Assembly: GCA_030267965.1 (NCBI GenBank)
Contig: BRYA01000534.1
Span: forward strand, 1-64,000
Source: Triparma columacea
Taxonomy: Eukaryota; Sar; Bolidophyceae; Parmales; Triparmaceae
DNA: 64,000 nt
Reading direction: 5' to 3'
Part shown: one piece after another, positions 23,855 through 34,040 of the stretch
Position numbering within the stretch: the stretch's first letter is position 1
Layout: the number at the start of each line of letters is the position of its first letter
Program-made: the position numbers and the translations under genes
Notes under the pieces: model-generated
What the model saw: the letters and a program-made list of their open reading frames with translations, nothing else
The model's database searches: none
Told to the model about the DNA's origin: nothing

Positions 23855-24112
23855 TTTTACAGCCCTAAACAATTGATCAAAGAAAGTGGGACAGAGGAGG
23901 AGAGGAAAGGAGAGACTCTTTGCAAAAACAAGACTTGGGGCCTGTCAGCCTCATACGGTTTTGGTTTTTTGTGGATCCTGCTTCCCATTATCACGGGGCA
24001 GCCAAGAGTGAAAAAAGAAATCGGAAATGAAAGGAGGGAAATTTACCTTTTCTCCCAATTAATTCCTGCTGAAAAGTCTGACTTCACTCTTTCTATCCTT
24101 TAACTCATTTCC

Positions 24113-25051
24113 ATGAAATCTATAACACTCTTTATAATACTACTCATCAACATAACTGTAGTTTTTCCATACTATATACAACCTTCAATACACTCATTAT
24201 CATCATACTCAAGAAATCCTCACTCATCTCACTCCACATATCACACGAGATTTCATACATCACTATCATCAGACGCTTCTTCTTCCTCATCAACGCCATC
24301 CTCCTCCTCTTCATCGTCATCTCCCTCAACACCACTCCCCAAGAAACTCCAAGACTACGTATCAGCCTTCGCCCGTCTTTCCGATGAGAAGGTCCGTTAC
24401 AAGCAGCTCCTTTTCCTCGCCCAGAAGTGTCCCCCAATGTCAGCCTCCTTAAAAGTCGAGTCCAACAAGGTCCCCGGTTGTCTCTCAACCGTCCACGTCC
24501 ACTGCACCTACTCCTCTACCACCGACACCCTCACATACACAGGCGACTCAGACGGTCTATTAACAAAGGGTCTAGTAGCCCTTCTAGTCGAGGGCATGTC
24601 AGGCTGCACCCCTTCAGAGGTCCTGGCGGTCGACCCCGTACTGCTAGCAGAGAGCGGGATAGGCCAAAGCCTAACGCCTGGTAGGAACAACGGTTTCCTA
24701 AACATGATAAAGGTTATGAAGGAGAAGGCAACATCTGTATCTACATCCTCCTCCCCCCCTTCCAATATGGATACCAACGGAGGGGGTCCGATATACAACG
24801 AGATGATAACCAAGCTCCAGATCCTCCAACCCGTCTCCCTATCCCTAACAGACGATTCCAGTTCGCACGCCTCCCACCCCGGTTCAGCCGGTTTTAACGG
24901 TGAGTCACACTTCAAGCTAGAGATAGTAGCTGCGGCTTTTGAAGGTCTGAGTGGGGTCAAGAGACATAGGTTGATTTATACTGTACTTGGGGATGTTATG
25001 GATAGGATACACGCGTTGGAGATAAAAGCGATGGACACGACGCAGGTTTGA
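24113..25051 (+). CDS. SUFE1: Plastid SufE-BolA fusion protein
   Basis: A single-exon protein of 312 residues. A signal peptide (MKSITLFIILLINITVVF) followed by a Ser/His/Thr-rich stretch forms a bipartite leader typical of complex plastids. The SufE domain covers about residues 75-205, with the sulphur-accepting cysteine in VPGCLSTV and EGMSGCTPSEVLAV. A BolA domain at about 230-305 has the invariant HFKLEIVAAAFEG pattern and RHRLIYTVLGD. SufE takes persulphide from the cysteine desulphurase SufS for Fe-S cluster assembly. The fusion to BolA matches plant SUFE1, where BolA and a monothiol glutaredoxin tune activity. It is expected in the plastid stroma. Confidence 0.93.
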   Translation: MKSITLFIILLINITVVFPYYIQPSIHSLSSYSRNPHSSHSTYHTRFHTSLSSDASSSSSTPSSSSSSSSPSTPLPKKLQDYVSAFARLSDEKVRYKQLLFLAQKCPPMSASLKVESNKVPGCLSTVHVHCTYSSTTDTLTYTGDSDGLLTKGLVALLVEGMSGCTPSEVLAVDPVLLAESGIGQSLTPGRNNGFLNMIKVMKEKATSVSTSSSPPSNMDTNGGGPIYNEMITKLQILQPVSLSLTDDSSSHASHPGSAGFNGESHFKLEIVAAAFEGLSGVKRHRLIYTVLGDVMDRIHALEIKAMDTTQV

Positions 25052-25389
25052 AAGGGGGGTAATTTTAAAAAGGAGTATGATGAAGGAATTGGGGATTTTT
25101 TATTTACGGAGGGAAGAGAAACAGAAAGTTACGATAAGAGGGAAGGGAAACGATATGCTTGAGACACACTATCAAACACGAAAGTGAGGACAACATTATG
25201 GGACGAAGACACGCTGGAACGCTGACCCAAGGTACCTATCCTTAATGGTTGAGAGCCGACATTTTGGCCAAATTATCTTGTTTACGTGTCCAAAACTAAA
25301 TTCAATTGCCCCTTGCTCAAAATGCTCAAAATGTAAAAACCCAAATTCAGAAATTAGATTTTTGCATCAGAACAAAAAGCTAGGTTTTC
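25052..25389. other. Intergenic, DNAAF5 promoter
   Basis: AT-rich stretch between two + strand genes. It contains CTCAAAATG twice in tandem near 25318. No coding or RNA feature is seen. Confidence 0.5.
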
Positions 25390-28300
25390 ATGCTTGACGC
25401 TGTATTATTGCGTGTAATCGCTCCTGGTCAGACAAGTTCTAGCGATTACATAAAGCTGAAGCGTGCTCTGATAAGTTTAAACAACGAGATCGACGATAAA
25501 AAGGTTCTCGGTTCAGAAGGTTCGTCGTTGAGAGTTGAAATTTAAGTTTATCAGGCTTTCCTAATGGAATTTAAGGAATCTGACACCGCGCTTTTTAACG
25601 CCGTTTTTAAATAACACCTCGGCGCAGATTTTAGCGGGTTCTTCAACCAAACACTTGGGCCTTCACTTCTCGGTTGTTGCACCCATGAAAAGGAGAAGAT
25701 AAGGGAGCTTTCCATCAGCATGGTGTTGAAGATAGTTGGTACCGCTACCTGTCCTCCTGATGACTTCGTTGATTTCACCGAGAAGTTTGTGAAGGAGGTA
25801 TTCAACCCCGCATTCGCTTCCAATCAACCCAAACCTTTCCAGGAGGAGGTGAGTCCAGGGTTGCATTGTCGTAAACATCGGGTTGGAGGAAATGGTTTAT
25901 GTCTTGATACGGGTCGTTGCTTCGCTACCTCCTACCTTTTTAACACCTCGTTCTCCAAACCCCCACACACACACAAAACCCACCCCCGGGGTCATTGTAG
26001 GCGGAGGAGATAAGGTTGCTCTTGATGAAGTTGGTGACTGCTCTGACCGTAAAAACGCCTCGTGAGGAGACGTTCGATTCGTGCATGATCTCACTAAAGA
26101 GGGCTCTGACTGACAACTTCCCCGAGGTTAAGAGGGAGTGTTGTTTGTTAATCGCTAAAATTTCCAAACAAAACGCAGGGGCAAAGGCCTTGAGGGCACA
26201 CGGACAAGGACTAATCAAACCACTACTCGCTAACCTGGGACATCAGCATAGTAAGACGAGGCAAATGACGGTGAAGGCAATCGGGATCGTTTTAGCGGCT
26301 GACGGAGGCATGGGTGGGGTGGAAAAGGTGAGAACGATCACGTAGGAACTTCATTCAAAAATCCCGTCATTGCTCCTCCTCTCCCGATCTTCGGTGTGCT
26401 AAACGCGCCTCTCTATCGTTCTAAACGTAAACCCCCTCTCCGCTAATTTCTCTCCGCTTTTCGTTCGCCGCAGCTCATGATAGAAAACGTACTCCCAGGG
26501 CTAAAGAGGCTAGGGTTCGACAATATCCCCAGCGTCCGCAAGGCCCTCGTAACTTGCTGCGTAAAGATTCTTACCGTCGTATTCTCTGGGTTCGGGTCTG
26601 CTGGGGCAGCGAGCAGCGAGATGGAGGTCGACGTTATCGACGGTGAGGCCGCCATGCAAGTTGATTACGGAGATGATGAGAAGGGTGGGAACAAATCATA
26701 CGAGCCCTTCGCCCCGGCTCTCCTGTGCCACGTCATGGGCATGATGTGCGACGATGTTACGGAGGTCGCTGAGATGGCGCTAAAGGAGATGAATGATCTT
26801 GCCGCACTGTACTTCGCAGTCGATAGAGGTGAGGAAATCGGCTTCAAGTTCAAGGGTGCTGACGCTAAGGCGCTCATATCTACCTTCTACGAAAGACTCC
26901 TGAAGCCACTCCTTGATGATGCGACGCACTGGACCGAAGGACAGAGGGAGAAGAGGTGAGAAGAGAGGCAAGGCGAGGCAAGGCGAACGGAGGGAGCGTT
27001 CCTGGGGCTTGGTTTTGAACTGTAGTTCTCACCTCCTAACGCTCGTCGCAGCCTGAAAACCCTCAAGGTTCTGGTTCAGTACGGGGGGGGAACTTCCGAA
27101 GATGGGAAGAATGTTATTTTGGACGACCTTGAAATCCTTTTGAGCTGCCTTGCCTCCAGCGTCAGGGATGACGAGGAACCGATCAAAGAGGGAGCGGAGG
27201 CTGTGGCCAAGTCCCTGGGGGAGAAACTCCAGGGGAACTCTGCCGCGATTGATGTGCTCCTTCCTAGGATCGACGGCAGCGTGAGTGGGATGAACACTGC
27301 GGAGAAATTGACTGGTAGCCTCGTGGTCCTAGCGAGCGTTTTGGAGGGAGGGGGGGGCGAGGTCGTGAAGTCCGAAGCTGACAAGATTGCGAGGGCTCTC
27401 GCTTCGAACTCTATTTTGGAGAGCGGGGAGAGGGAGGTGTTGGAGGCTCTGCTGCTGACCTGTCAGGTCTTCGTTGACAAGACGGGTGGAGAAATGGGGG
27501 ATTGTGCGTTGGAGGACCTCCTTCATTGTTTCGTCTTTTTGATCGGGGCCGATGCCAACTACGACCTTAGAGAGGATACGGAGGAGCTGCTCAAGACGCT
27601 GTCACGCGGAGACGTTCCAGGGCTGCTAGAGAAATATTTTGTGAAGCTCGTCGAGAGGCTGGGGGGGGGGGGGGATGAAGCGCCAGTCTGGACGTCCGCG
27701 AGGAACCCGAGGTTGCAAGCTTTCGATGCGCTCATGCGAATCGCTGGGGAGACGGGAGGGAAATACTTTGCATCAGTTGTGGACATCTTTGAGGCACACA
27801 TGGACGTCGAGAACGAGCCCGAATCGAGGCTTCTCATGATGGCCCTCTTGGAGAGCGTCCTCGGTGACAAGGCCTCGGCGGAACACATAAAGAGGGGGGG
27901 GTTCGGAGAGAAGTTGGTCAAGGATGTCGTCGCGCCAAACATTGTCTGGAAGGCGGGGGGCGTAGCGAGCTCTATTAGGAAGGTCGCCATTGCAGCCCTC
28001 TTCACGCTGCTCAAGAAGGAGGTGCTAGAGACTGAAATTCTTTTCAAGTCGGCCCCTCAACTCCTTCCCATTTTGAAGACAAACTTGGGCGACTACGATG
28101 CCTCCAGCAGACAGCTGTGCTGCCTCTCCCTAGGGATCCTTTTCGCCGCCCTTCCGGGCGCCTTGGGAAGCGAGGCCGTCCACCAGCTCTACCCTGATCT
28201 GCTCAAGTGCCTCGACGATAGCAGCGACGACGTAAGGTTTGCTGTCTGCGGAACTCTCAAGGTCTTCCTCAAGAGCGCCCCGCCCCAGCACTTTGCTGGA

Positions 28301-28504
28301 ACTTTACTTGACTACCTTTGTGATCAACTTTTAATTCATCTCGACGACCCTGATCAAGTCATCCAAGCAGCTGTGTACGAGATTCTCTTGGTCGCGATCG
28401 AGGTGGATGCCAAGGTGGTGACGAAGAAGGTAGCAGCAGTCAGGAGCAGCCAAAGGGACGTGAGGTGGTGCGACAAGCTACTGGAGCTTGCCAGTGGAGA
28501 TTGA
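25390..28504 (+). CDS. DNAAF5: Dynein axonemal assembly factor 5 (HEATR2)
   Basis: Five exons join in phase: 25390-25519, 25628-25848, 26001-26327, 26474-26955 and 27052-28504, giving 870 residues, close to the usual 855. The protein is an all-helical HEAT-repeat solenoid. Diagnostic stretches are FPEVKRECC, GHQHSKTRQ in the N-terminal half and LYPDLLKCLDDSSDDVRFAV followed by LLIHLDDPDQVIQAAV near the C-terminus. DNAAF5 is a cytosolic factor for preassembly of axonemal dynein arms with HSP90 co-chaperones, so its presence implies motile flagella at some life stage. Exon 1 is the weakest part: its donor (GAAG|GTTCGT) is unusual, but joining to 25628 restores the frame and the length. Downstream exons are certain. 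Confidence 0.87.
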
Positions 28505-28598
28505 GATTAGAGATTAGAGATTAGAGAACCCCATTTTGCTACGTACAAATTTTTCTAATCCTTTGCGTTTGAAGATATTTTGTTTCTGTCTGTAAAAT

Positions 28599-30155
28599 CT
28601 AATTATAATTAACGCATCCCATGCAGGCAAAGAGATCGTACTGAATGTTTCCCACAAGGTTATTCGCACCGCCGAAGTACCCGTCCGCACGTATTTCACT
28701 GGCAGTTCTCCACGTGTCTGCCCCTGGTAGACTCCCCTCTCCCAACACTTCCGGTGGAAGGCCCCCGTAGCCCCCCATCTTGTCGTTCATATGATGGGCC
28801 ACGAGCTTGAATCCGTCGTACCCTATCGATTCCATCTCTAATGCGCTCAGACCGTCTTTCTGATCCTCTGTGGAGACATATGTTGGCCTCTTCTCCTTGG
28901 GGAGCGCTTCCAGCGACTTCAAACACATGACGTCAGCGCCCTCAATATCAACCTTCATGTACCAAACCCTTTCGTTCGTGTCCTCAGTCGCTTCCAGGAC
29001 TATCTGCGCGCATGTCTTCGCTTTCTTCCGTACCTCCTTGCAGCCTCCATTCGTTCTTCCACAGCTTTCGTCGCTGAGGCTGTTCCATTCACTGTTTTGG
29101 GGCCTCTCAAAAAATATGACTTCTGGTTGTATCGGGAGCATGCTGCCCTCCTGGTGGTGATTGATTGCGCAATGATTTAGCTTGAATCTCCCGAGCTTTT
29201 TAGCGAGCTGCAAGGTCGGGTGACGCGAAGCTCCCTCCACCAGAGCATCATCGGCCTCAACTGAGGAGACTCTGGCCCCGCGTTTAAGAAAGTAACTACT
29301 ATCGTCGGCGTTGTGCATCCCAATGTCCACGACAATGGGGTTCTTAGATCCCATTAGGAAATCGTTCTCGTCGGATGTTGTAATTCGTTTTTTAAGGGAG
29401 ATCTCCTCCGAGACGATGTCACCGTGCATGTAAAGATAGCACTTGTTGCCCCAGAAGAAATCAGACAGAGCAGGAAACATAGAGTGGTCCCCCGCAAAGT
29501 TCTCCCAGTGACTTTGGCATTGTTGTCGCCTCCAAATATCCCAGAACTCGTCCCCTTCAGGGAAAACAAGTGGATCCCGTGAAAACTTCGGGACCTTCTT
29601 GAGAGTACCGCTTCTTCTGTCGGAACCCACCGAGAAACCGGCGCAAATTTCAAGGGTTTTACAAACTTCTCCGACATTTCCACATTCGTTTCCCTCACAT
29701 TGTAATTGGCAAGCCACGCCTCCACCTGTCGATCCAGGCAAGTCGTCGCAAGCGAAATCAGCCCCCATCATGTGGACCATGAAATTATGCGTCGGGGCCC
29801 ACGCCGTATAATCGAGTGCGTATTTTTTAGGGGGGAGAGGGGGGCCATAAATGTCTCTAGAATTTGTCAAGGGTGGTGGTGGTGGAGCGGTGGTTGTGGT
29901 TGTTGTTGTGGTGGTGGAGGAGGAGGAGGGGGCGTAGGAGGAGGGCGGGGCAACAGTAGCGGGGGTAGCGTAGGAGGAGGGCGGTGCAACAGTCTTTATG
30001 ACCACTATGGCGGTTAGGGAAAGGACAACCAGTTGGATGGCCATTTCCCGAGATACATATCCAGACGATGAGGGGGACACGGAATTGTCAAAATCGCCAC
30101 GGGGCACGAACAGGGACTCCGCTTTATCTCCTTCTTCGTCTTGCTTTCGCCTCAT
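28599..30155 (-). CDS. Type II membrane FkbM-family methyltransferase
   Basis: An intronless coding region for 518 residues. A short cytoplasmic N-terminus and one signal-anchor helix (AIQLVVLSLTAIVVI, about residues 38-55) precede a Pro/Thr/Ser linker with a poly-Thr run. A Cys-rich segment follows at about 130-175 (CDDL, CQLQCEGNECG). The SAM-binding Rossmann core starts at VVDIGMHNADDSSYFLKRGA with SSVEAD as the acidic ribose-binding end, and YMKVDIEGADVMCLK is the FkbM signature. FkbM enzymes O-methylate sugars or polyketides. The anchor topology suggests methylation of glycans in the Golgi lumen, which is inference. Substrate is unknown. Confidence 0.8.
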   Translation of the reverse strand: MRRKQDEEGDKAESLFVPRGDFDNSVSPSSSGYVSREMAIQLVVLSLTAIVVIKTVAPPSSYATPATVAPPSSYAPSSSSTTTTTTTTTAPPPPPLTNSRDIYGPPLPPKKYALDYTAWAPTHNFMVHMMGADFACDDLPGSTGGGVACQLQCEGNECGNVGEVCKTLEICAGFSVGSDRRSGTLKKVPKFSRDPLVFPEGDEFWDIWRRQQCQSHWENFAGDHSMFPALSDFFWGNKCYLYMHGDIVSEEISLKKRITTSDENDFLMGSKNPIVVDIGMHNADDSSYFLKRGARVSSVEADDALVEGASRHPTLQLAKKLGRFKLNHCAINHHQEGSMLPIQPEVIFFERPQNSEWNSLSDESCGRTNGGCKEVRKKAKTCAQIVLEATEDTNERVWYMKVDIEGADVMCLKSLEALPKEKRPTYVSTEDQKDGLSALEMESIGYDGFKLVAHHMNDKMGGYGGLPPEVLGEGSLPGADTWRTASEIRADGYFGGANNLVGNIQYDLFACMGCVNYN

Positions 30156-30871
30156 CTCCTTCGATTCGAAAAAAGCGAGTAGGAGAAAACTCCTAAGACG
30201 GGAGCAATGACTTCGTTACAATCCAGTGGTGGAAGCTTTTAGAGAGGCTGTAATGTAGTATATGATAATCGTAGCACCCCTTAAAGTGCGATAACAGAAA
30301 ACACAAAAATGTCTTGTCTATGTGAACCTGAGAAGGGGACTTGAACCTCAGGGGAGGAAAAGGGAAAGAGCAGATGGAGCTCTGAAGAAGACATTCTATA
30401 ACACCGATTTTATATTGGAAAGCTTTAGTTTTAACAGTTAGGAGACATTCGTCATCACCCAGTTTTATCACTAATTAATTCAAAAATGTGTTTAAGATTG
30501 CATTGTTGTTAAACGTCATTCAAAATTACTTCTCAATTGATTGATATATATAAAATAAATGTTTCATTAAAGATATGAATGCTACTAAAATTGATTTTTT
30601 TTTTAATTATTTGATATTTCTGTAATTTTATATTCCTTTGAAGCGTTTATGAATCACTATTAATTACTAAATTTTATATTTAAAGTTACTGGGTCAATCT
30701 GTAAAATACATTCTTCTTGACATGTCAAAAACGACTTTAATAGTAGTAGTACTATATATTCGAATTGATATGTTAATAACAATAGGGTCAATATAATTTT
30801 TAGTCATAAAGTAGACAATTTAATTTTGCCGTTTAGTGACGTTCTTTGTTGGCTAAAATCTATCTTCAATT
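30156..30871. other. AT-rich intergenic island
   Basis: From about 30470 to 30870 the sequence is far more AT-rich than its surroundings, with long T runs and TATATA. It lies just upstream of the zinc-loop endonuclease-like gene. No coding region or RNA gene is supported. The composition shift may mark a relic of inserted DNA. Confidence 0.5.
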
Positions 30872-31558
30872 ATGACGAAGAAACAGCTTCAACGACTGTT
30901 TAAAAGCGGACGTAAGGGGAAAAAATATGTTAAGTCCATGGCTAAGAAAGTACTCCAAGTTTGCACGCCATTTAATGTAAATAAAAACAAAGTTGTGAAC
31001 GAGCAACCATGCCTAAGACCACCAATAGGTATACTAATAAAAGGCGAAGAAGGCCAATATAGGGGCAGTACCCCCAAAGGACAAATGTCTATATGTTTAT
31101 CCAAAGGATATCCTCAATTAAGTGGTATGAGGGGTGCAAATAACAAGAAGGTGAGAGCGAGGAACTTGTGCTAGACTCATAAGACATGCAAAGCGCTGAC
31201 ACTTATGTCTCTTCCTTTCGGTTTGCAGGGTTTAACAATTAAGTGCCATGACCTCACTTACATCGCTTATAAGCGCCCTTTTGATCTACGGACCAAAACA
31301 ATTCTGCATAGTTCCCACAGATGCGGCCAACCAAGCTGCTGCAATCAAGACCACATTGAAGAAGAATCTGCATCTGCTAATTTTAAACGAATGGGTTGCC
31401 ACAACATCGGGTCCCACCTAATAACCGACGAAACCTCCGACACCAAACTCCTCAAGTTATGTAAATGCAACCCTCAGTGCATCAACCCAAGATTTTCGGA
31501 GCCTTCCATGCTTATGAGTGCTGAGAGTGTGGGTGAGTGTTTACGCATCGCTTTCTAA
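30872..31558 (+). CDS. His-Me finger endonuclease-like protein with zinc-binding loop
   Basis: Exons 30872-31150 and 31229-31558 join in phase to give 202 residues. The N-terminus is strongly basic (TKKQLQRLFKSGRKGKKY). Exon 2 holds the pattern SHRCGQPSCCNQDHIEEES, then NFKRMGCHNIG and LCKCNPQC. This matches the zinc-binding loop of I-PpoI-type His-Me finger homing endonucleases (zf-His_Me_endon, Pfam PF05551): H-x-CG-x3-C-x-N-x2-H with N and R before the next Cys. The family is expanded in several protist genomes. The histidine of HIEEE or SHRCG would be the catalytic candidate. Whether it cuts DNA is not shown. Lower GC content than its neighbours suggests a mobile origin. Confidence 0.7.
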
Positions 31559-32431
31559 TCACTTCGGCTAATCCCACTTCCGCTTTGCCTAGCTCCGCTC
31601 AAAGTTCCCCTCATCAACCCTGTTAATAAACCCACAGGTTGAACTCCTCTGCATTATCCATTCTCTATGTGCACTGTTTATTAAGCTGATTACCTTTGCC
31701 ACACAAAAATCAAAATCAAATCTTTTTTCTCCCCCAAACATCATCTCCTGTTTACGTCCCCCCCCCCCCTACCTACGCCCATCACCCAGAGTACGGACGG
31801 ACGGGTGCACTTTACGACGCCCATCACTCGGGTAGAGTCCATTTTCTCTCCATGCCGTTACAACAATCTCCCTCCAAGTAAGTCCCCCCTTGCCGCAGTT
31901 GAACAGCCGCTGTGTCACCTCGACATATTGCCCCACGGAACGTACATCTAACGTCACTCCCTCTCATCCTCATTGTGGACCCCTCTCACTGTGTGGACCC
32001 TTCACCCGTGCTCCCCATATGGTAGCTCGTCCGTACTTCAAGAGAAACTTTCGATCGGAATTGCTGCTTAGGCGCCGCTAAACTTTCTGTGGGCCCTAAT
32101 AATCCAATCTCACTCAATCCGTCACCGGAGCCACCTTCTGTATTAACCCCTACCCGGGGACTATCGCCGCAATTTCGTATCCACGCTCCCCTCGAAGTCG
32201 AATAAAGCCCAATTAACCTGATTTCGTAGGAGATAGTAGCGTAACTCCTGGTATGGAAATTCGGTCTAAAGATAGTGCATATTATTACACTTCCAGATTT
32301 TGCAATCCTAAACCCCTTTTCGTAAGAGTCGTGCCTTTATAAATTCTAGTTATCCACTGTAGAGGCTCGTGTTCACCTTTTTTCTCAACTTAGACGTTAG
32401 CAAACAGAAAATCCACATTCTCCGACTCGCC
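31559..32431. other. Intergenic, no supported gene
   Basis: Several short open frames occur (31696-31881 and 31890-32081 on +), but they lack homology I recognise, splice linkage or codon bias. A near-direct repeat ACGCCCATCAC occurs at about 31777 and 31819. The renalase-like gene promoter should lie at the right end. Confidence 0.4.
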
Positions 32432-33953
32432 ATGGTGACAAACCCCCTCAAGATTTGTGTCGTGGGGTGTGGATTGACTGGTAGTACCACAGTAAGCCGG
32501 ATTTTGGCTAATTGTGGGGCTGTCGAAATCGACATTTTCGATCAGGGGTACTCCCCAGGAGGTCGGCTCTCCTCTCGCACATTGAATAGGGGCACTGACG
32601 ATGAAATTGTAGTCGACCATGGTTGTCAGTTCTTAAGGTCTGATACAACGGTGACGAATGATCTTCTGACGGTTTGGAAGTCGCTTGGTTGGTTGTCTGA
32701 GTGGAAACCCAGGAATCCCTTAGAGGCCGAGACCTCCTCCCTTAGTTCTTCCTCCCTTCCCTCCTCGTTCTTCGGCTTTCCTTCAAAACCCCCCTTTTAT
32801 CATCCAACCGGCCCTACCGGAAATAGTGGGATATCTTCGCTTGTTCTTAACCAGGTCTCTAGCTGGGACGAGGTGAATATAAAAATTTTGTTTTTACACC
32901 TCCCCCCACTCCATTACTAACGCAACCCTCTTCGCTTGCCGCAGAGGGCAACCCTTTCTACGTCTACCAGGGTGACGTCTGTAACTCGTGACCCCTCCTC
33001 TCCTCATCCTTGGTGTGTCACCACGCTCAACGGTAAGAATGCGATCCACGACACAGCAAACTCTGATATGGCTTCCTCTCCTGCTACTGCAACCTCCTTC
33101 TACGACATCGTGGTCTTCACAGATGTGTCCTCAACGACTTTTGGGAGCTGGCACCGGGCATCTGCGATGGGTTCCACCTCCGAGGCCACCTCAGACCACC
33201 AGCCAATCCCATCTGAGTTCATAGATAGTGTTTGCGCCCGAGTCAATTCTCGTACTCCTCTTTTCTCTTCGATAATAGTTTTTGATTCCCCACTTCAGGT
33301 GAGAGCGTGGGCTCAAACCGAAAACACTGCGCACTTCCTGTCACACCTTGATGTACTAGCTAATCTCTTCGCTCGTCACTACTTCGCCACCATCCCAGTT
33401 TGATTCCGACGCTATAACGTTTGCGGGTGACGATTCTCTTTGGTTTGCCTCCCGCGCCTCCTCGAAGACGTCGTCTCCTGGCGCCAAGGACGCGTGGGTT
33501 CTGGTATGCACCCCTAAGTTCGGCGTTGACGAAATCAAGAGAGTCCCGATGCAAACTGATGACGGGAAGTTTATACCCCAGGACAAGAAGTACCTCACAA
33601 GCGGCCCGTGCAAGGTAATGGCCGATTCCTTCATCTCCTACCTGAAGAAACAGAACATTCCCGTCCCCTCCATTATCCAGATCGACGGCCAACGCTGGGG
33701 AAGTGCTATGCCTGGAGACAAAACGACACCCCCCACCGCTTCTTCCAAGCAGACCCTCAAGGGTGTTATCTACGATTCCTCCACGCAAGTCCTCGCCCCA
33801 ACTTCTCTAGTCTCCTCCTCCCCTCCATTTGTATCCCACCCTGAAGGGCTTTACCAAGTGGGCGATTTCATGTCGACATACTCGTCCGGTGCAGAGGCGG
33901 CCTTGATCTCTGCTCTTGCAGCGGCCGATGACATCAAGAAAAAAATAGAATAA
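32432..33953 (+). CDS. Renalase-like FAD-dependent amine oxidoreductase
   Basis: Exons 32432-32872, 32945-33298 and 33399-33953 join in phase to give 449 residues. The FAD-binding Rossmann motif is at the N-terminus (CVVGCGLTGSTTVSRIL), followed by an acidic beta-2 end and the GRLSSRT segment typical of amine oxidase/renalase proteins. The C-terminal half has FAGDDSLWFASR, AWVLVCTP, QRWGSAMP and a closing LYQVGDFMSTYSSGAEAALISALAAADDI that contacts the flavin. Family members oxidise aberrant NAD(P)H isomers or other amines; the substrate here cannot be stated. There is no targeting signal from this ATG. Open frame upstream of it lacks another ATG. The Ser/Thr-rich insert near residue 105-125 is unusual. 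Confidence 0.8.
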
Positions 33954-34040
33954 ACAAATCCTTTTGGTTTCCTAAAATGATTTCCCTTTAACGATCGAAA
34001 ATACTAAATTTTGTCATCCCTCTGTCCAAAACAACCAAGA

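Noticed and set aside
30325..30356. tRNA-like T-arm (reverse complement GGTTCAAGTCCCC)
   Set aside because: The five-base T stem does not pair well and no acceptor, D or anticodon arm could be built around it.
31696..32081. Two short + strand frames as a spliced gene
   Set aside because: The only GT-AG joining would need an intron of about 21 bp, and neither product resembles a known protein.
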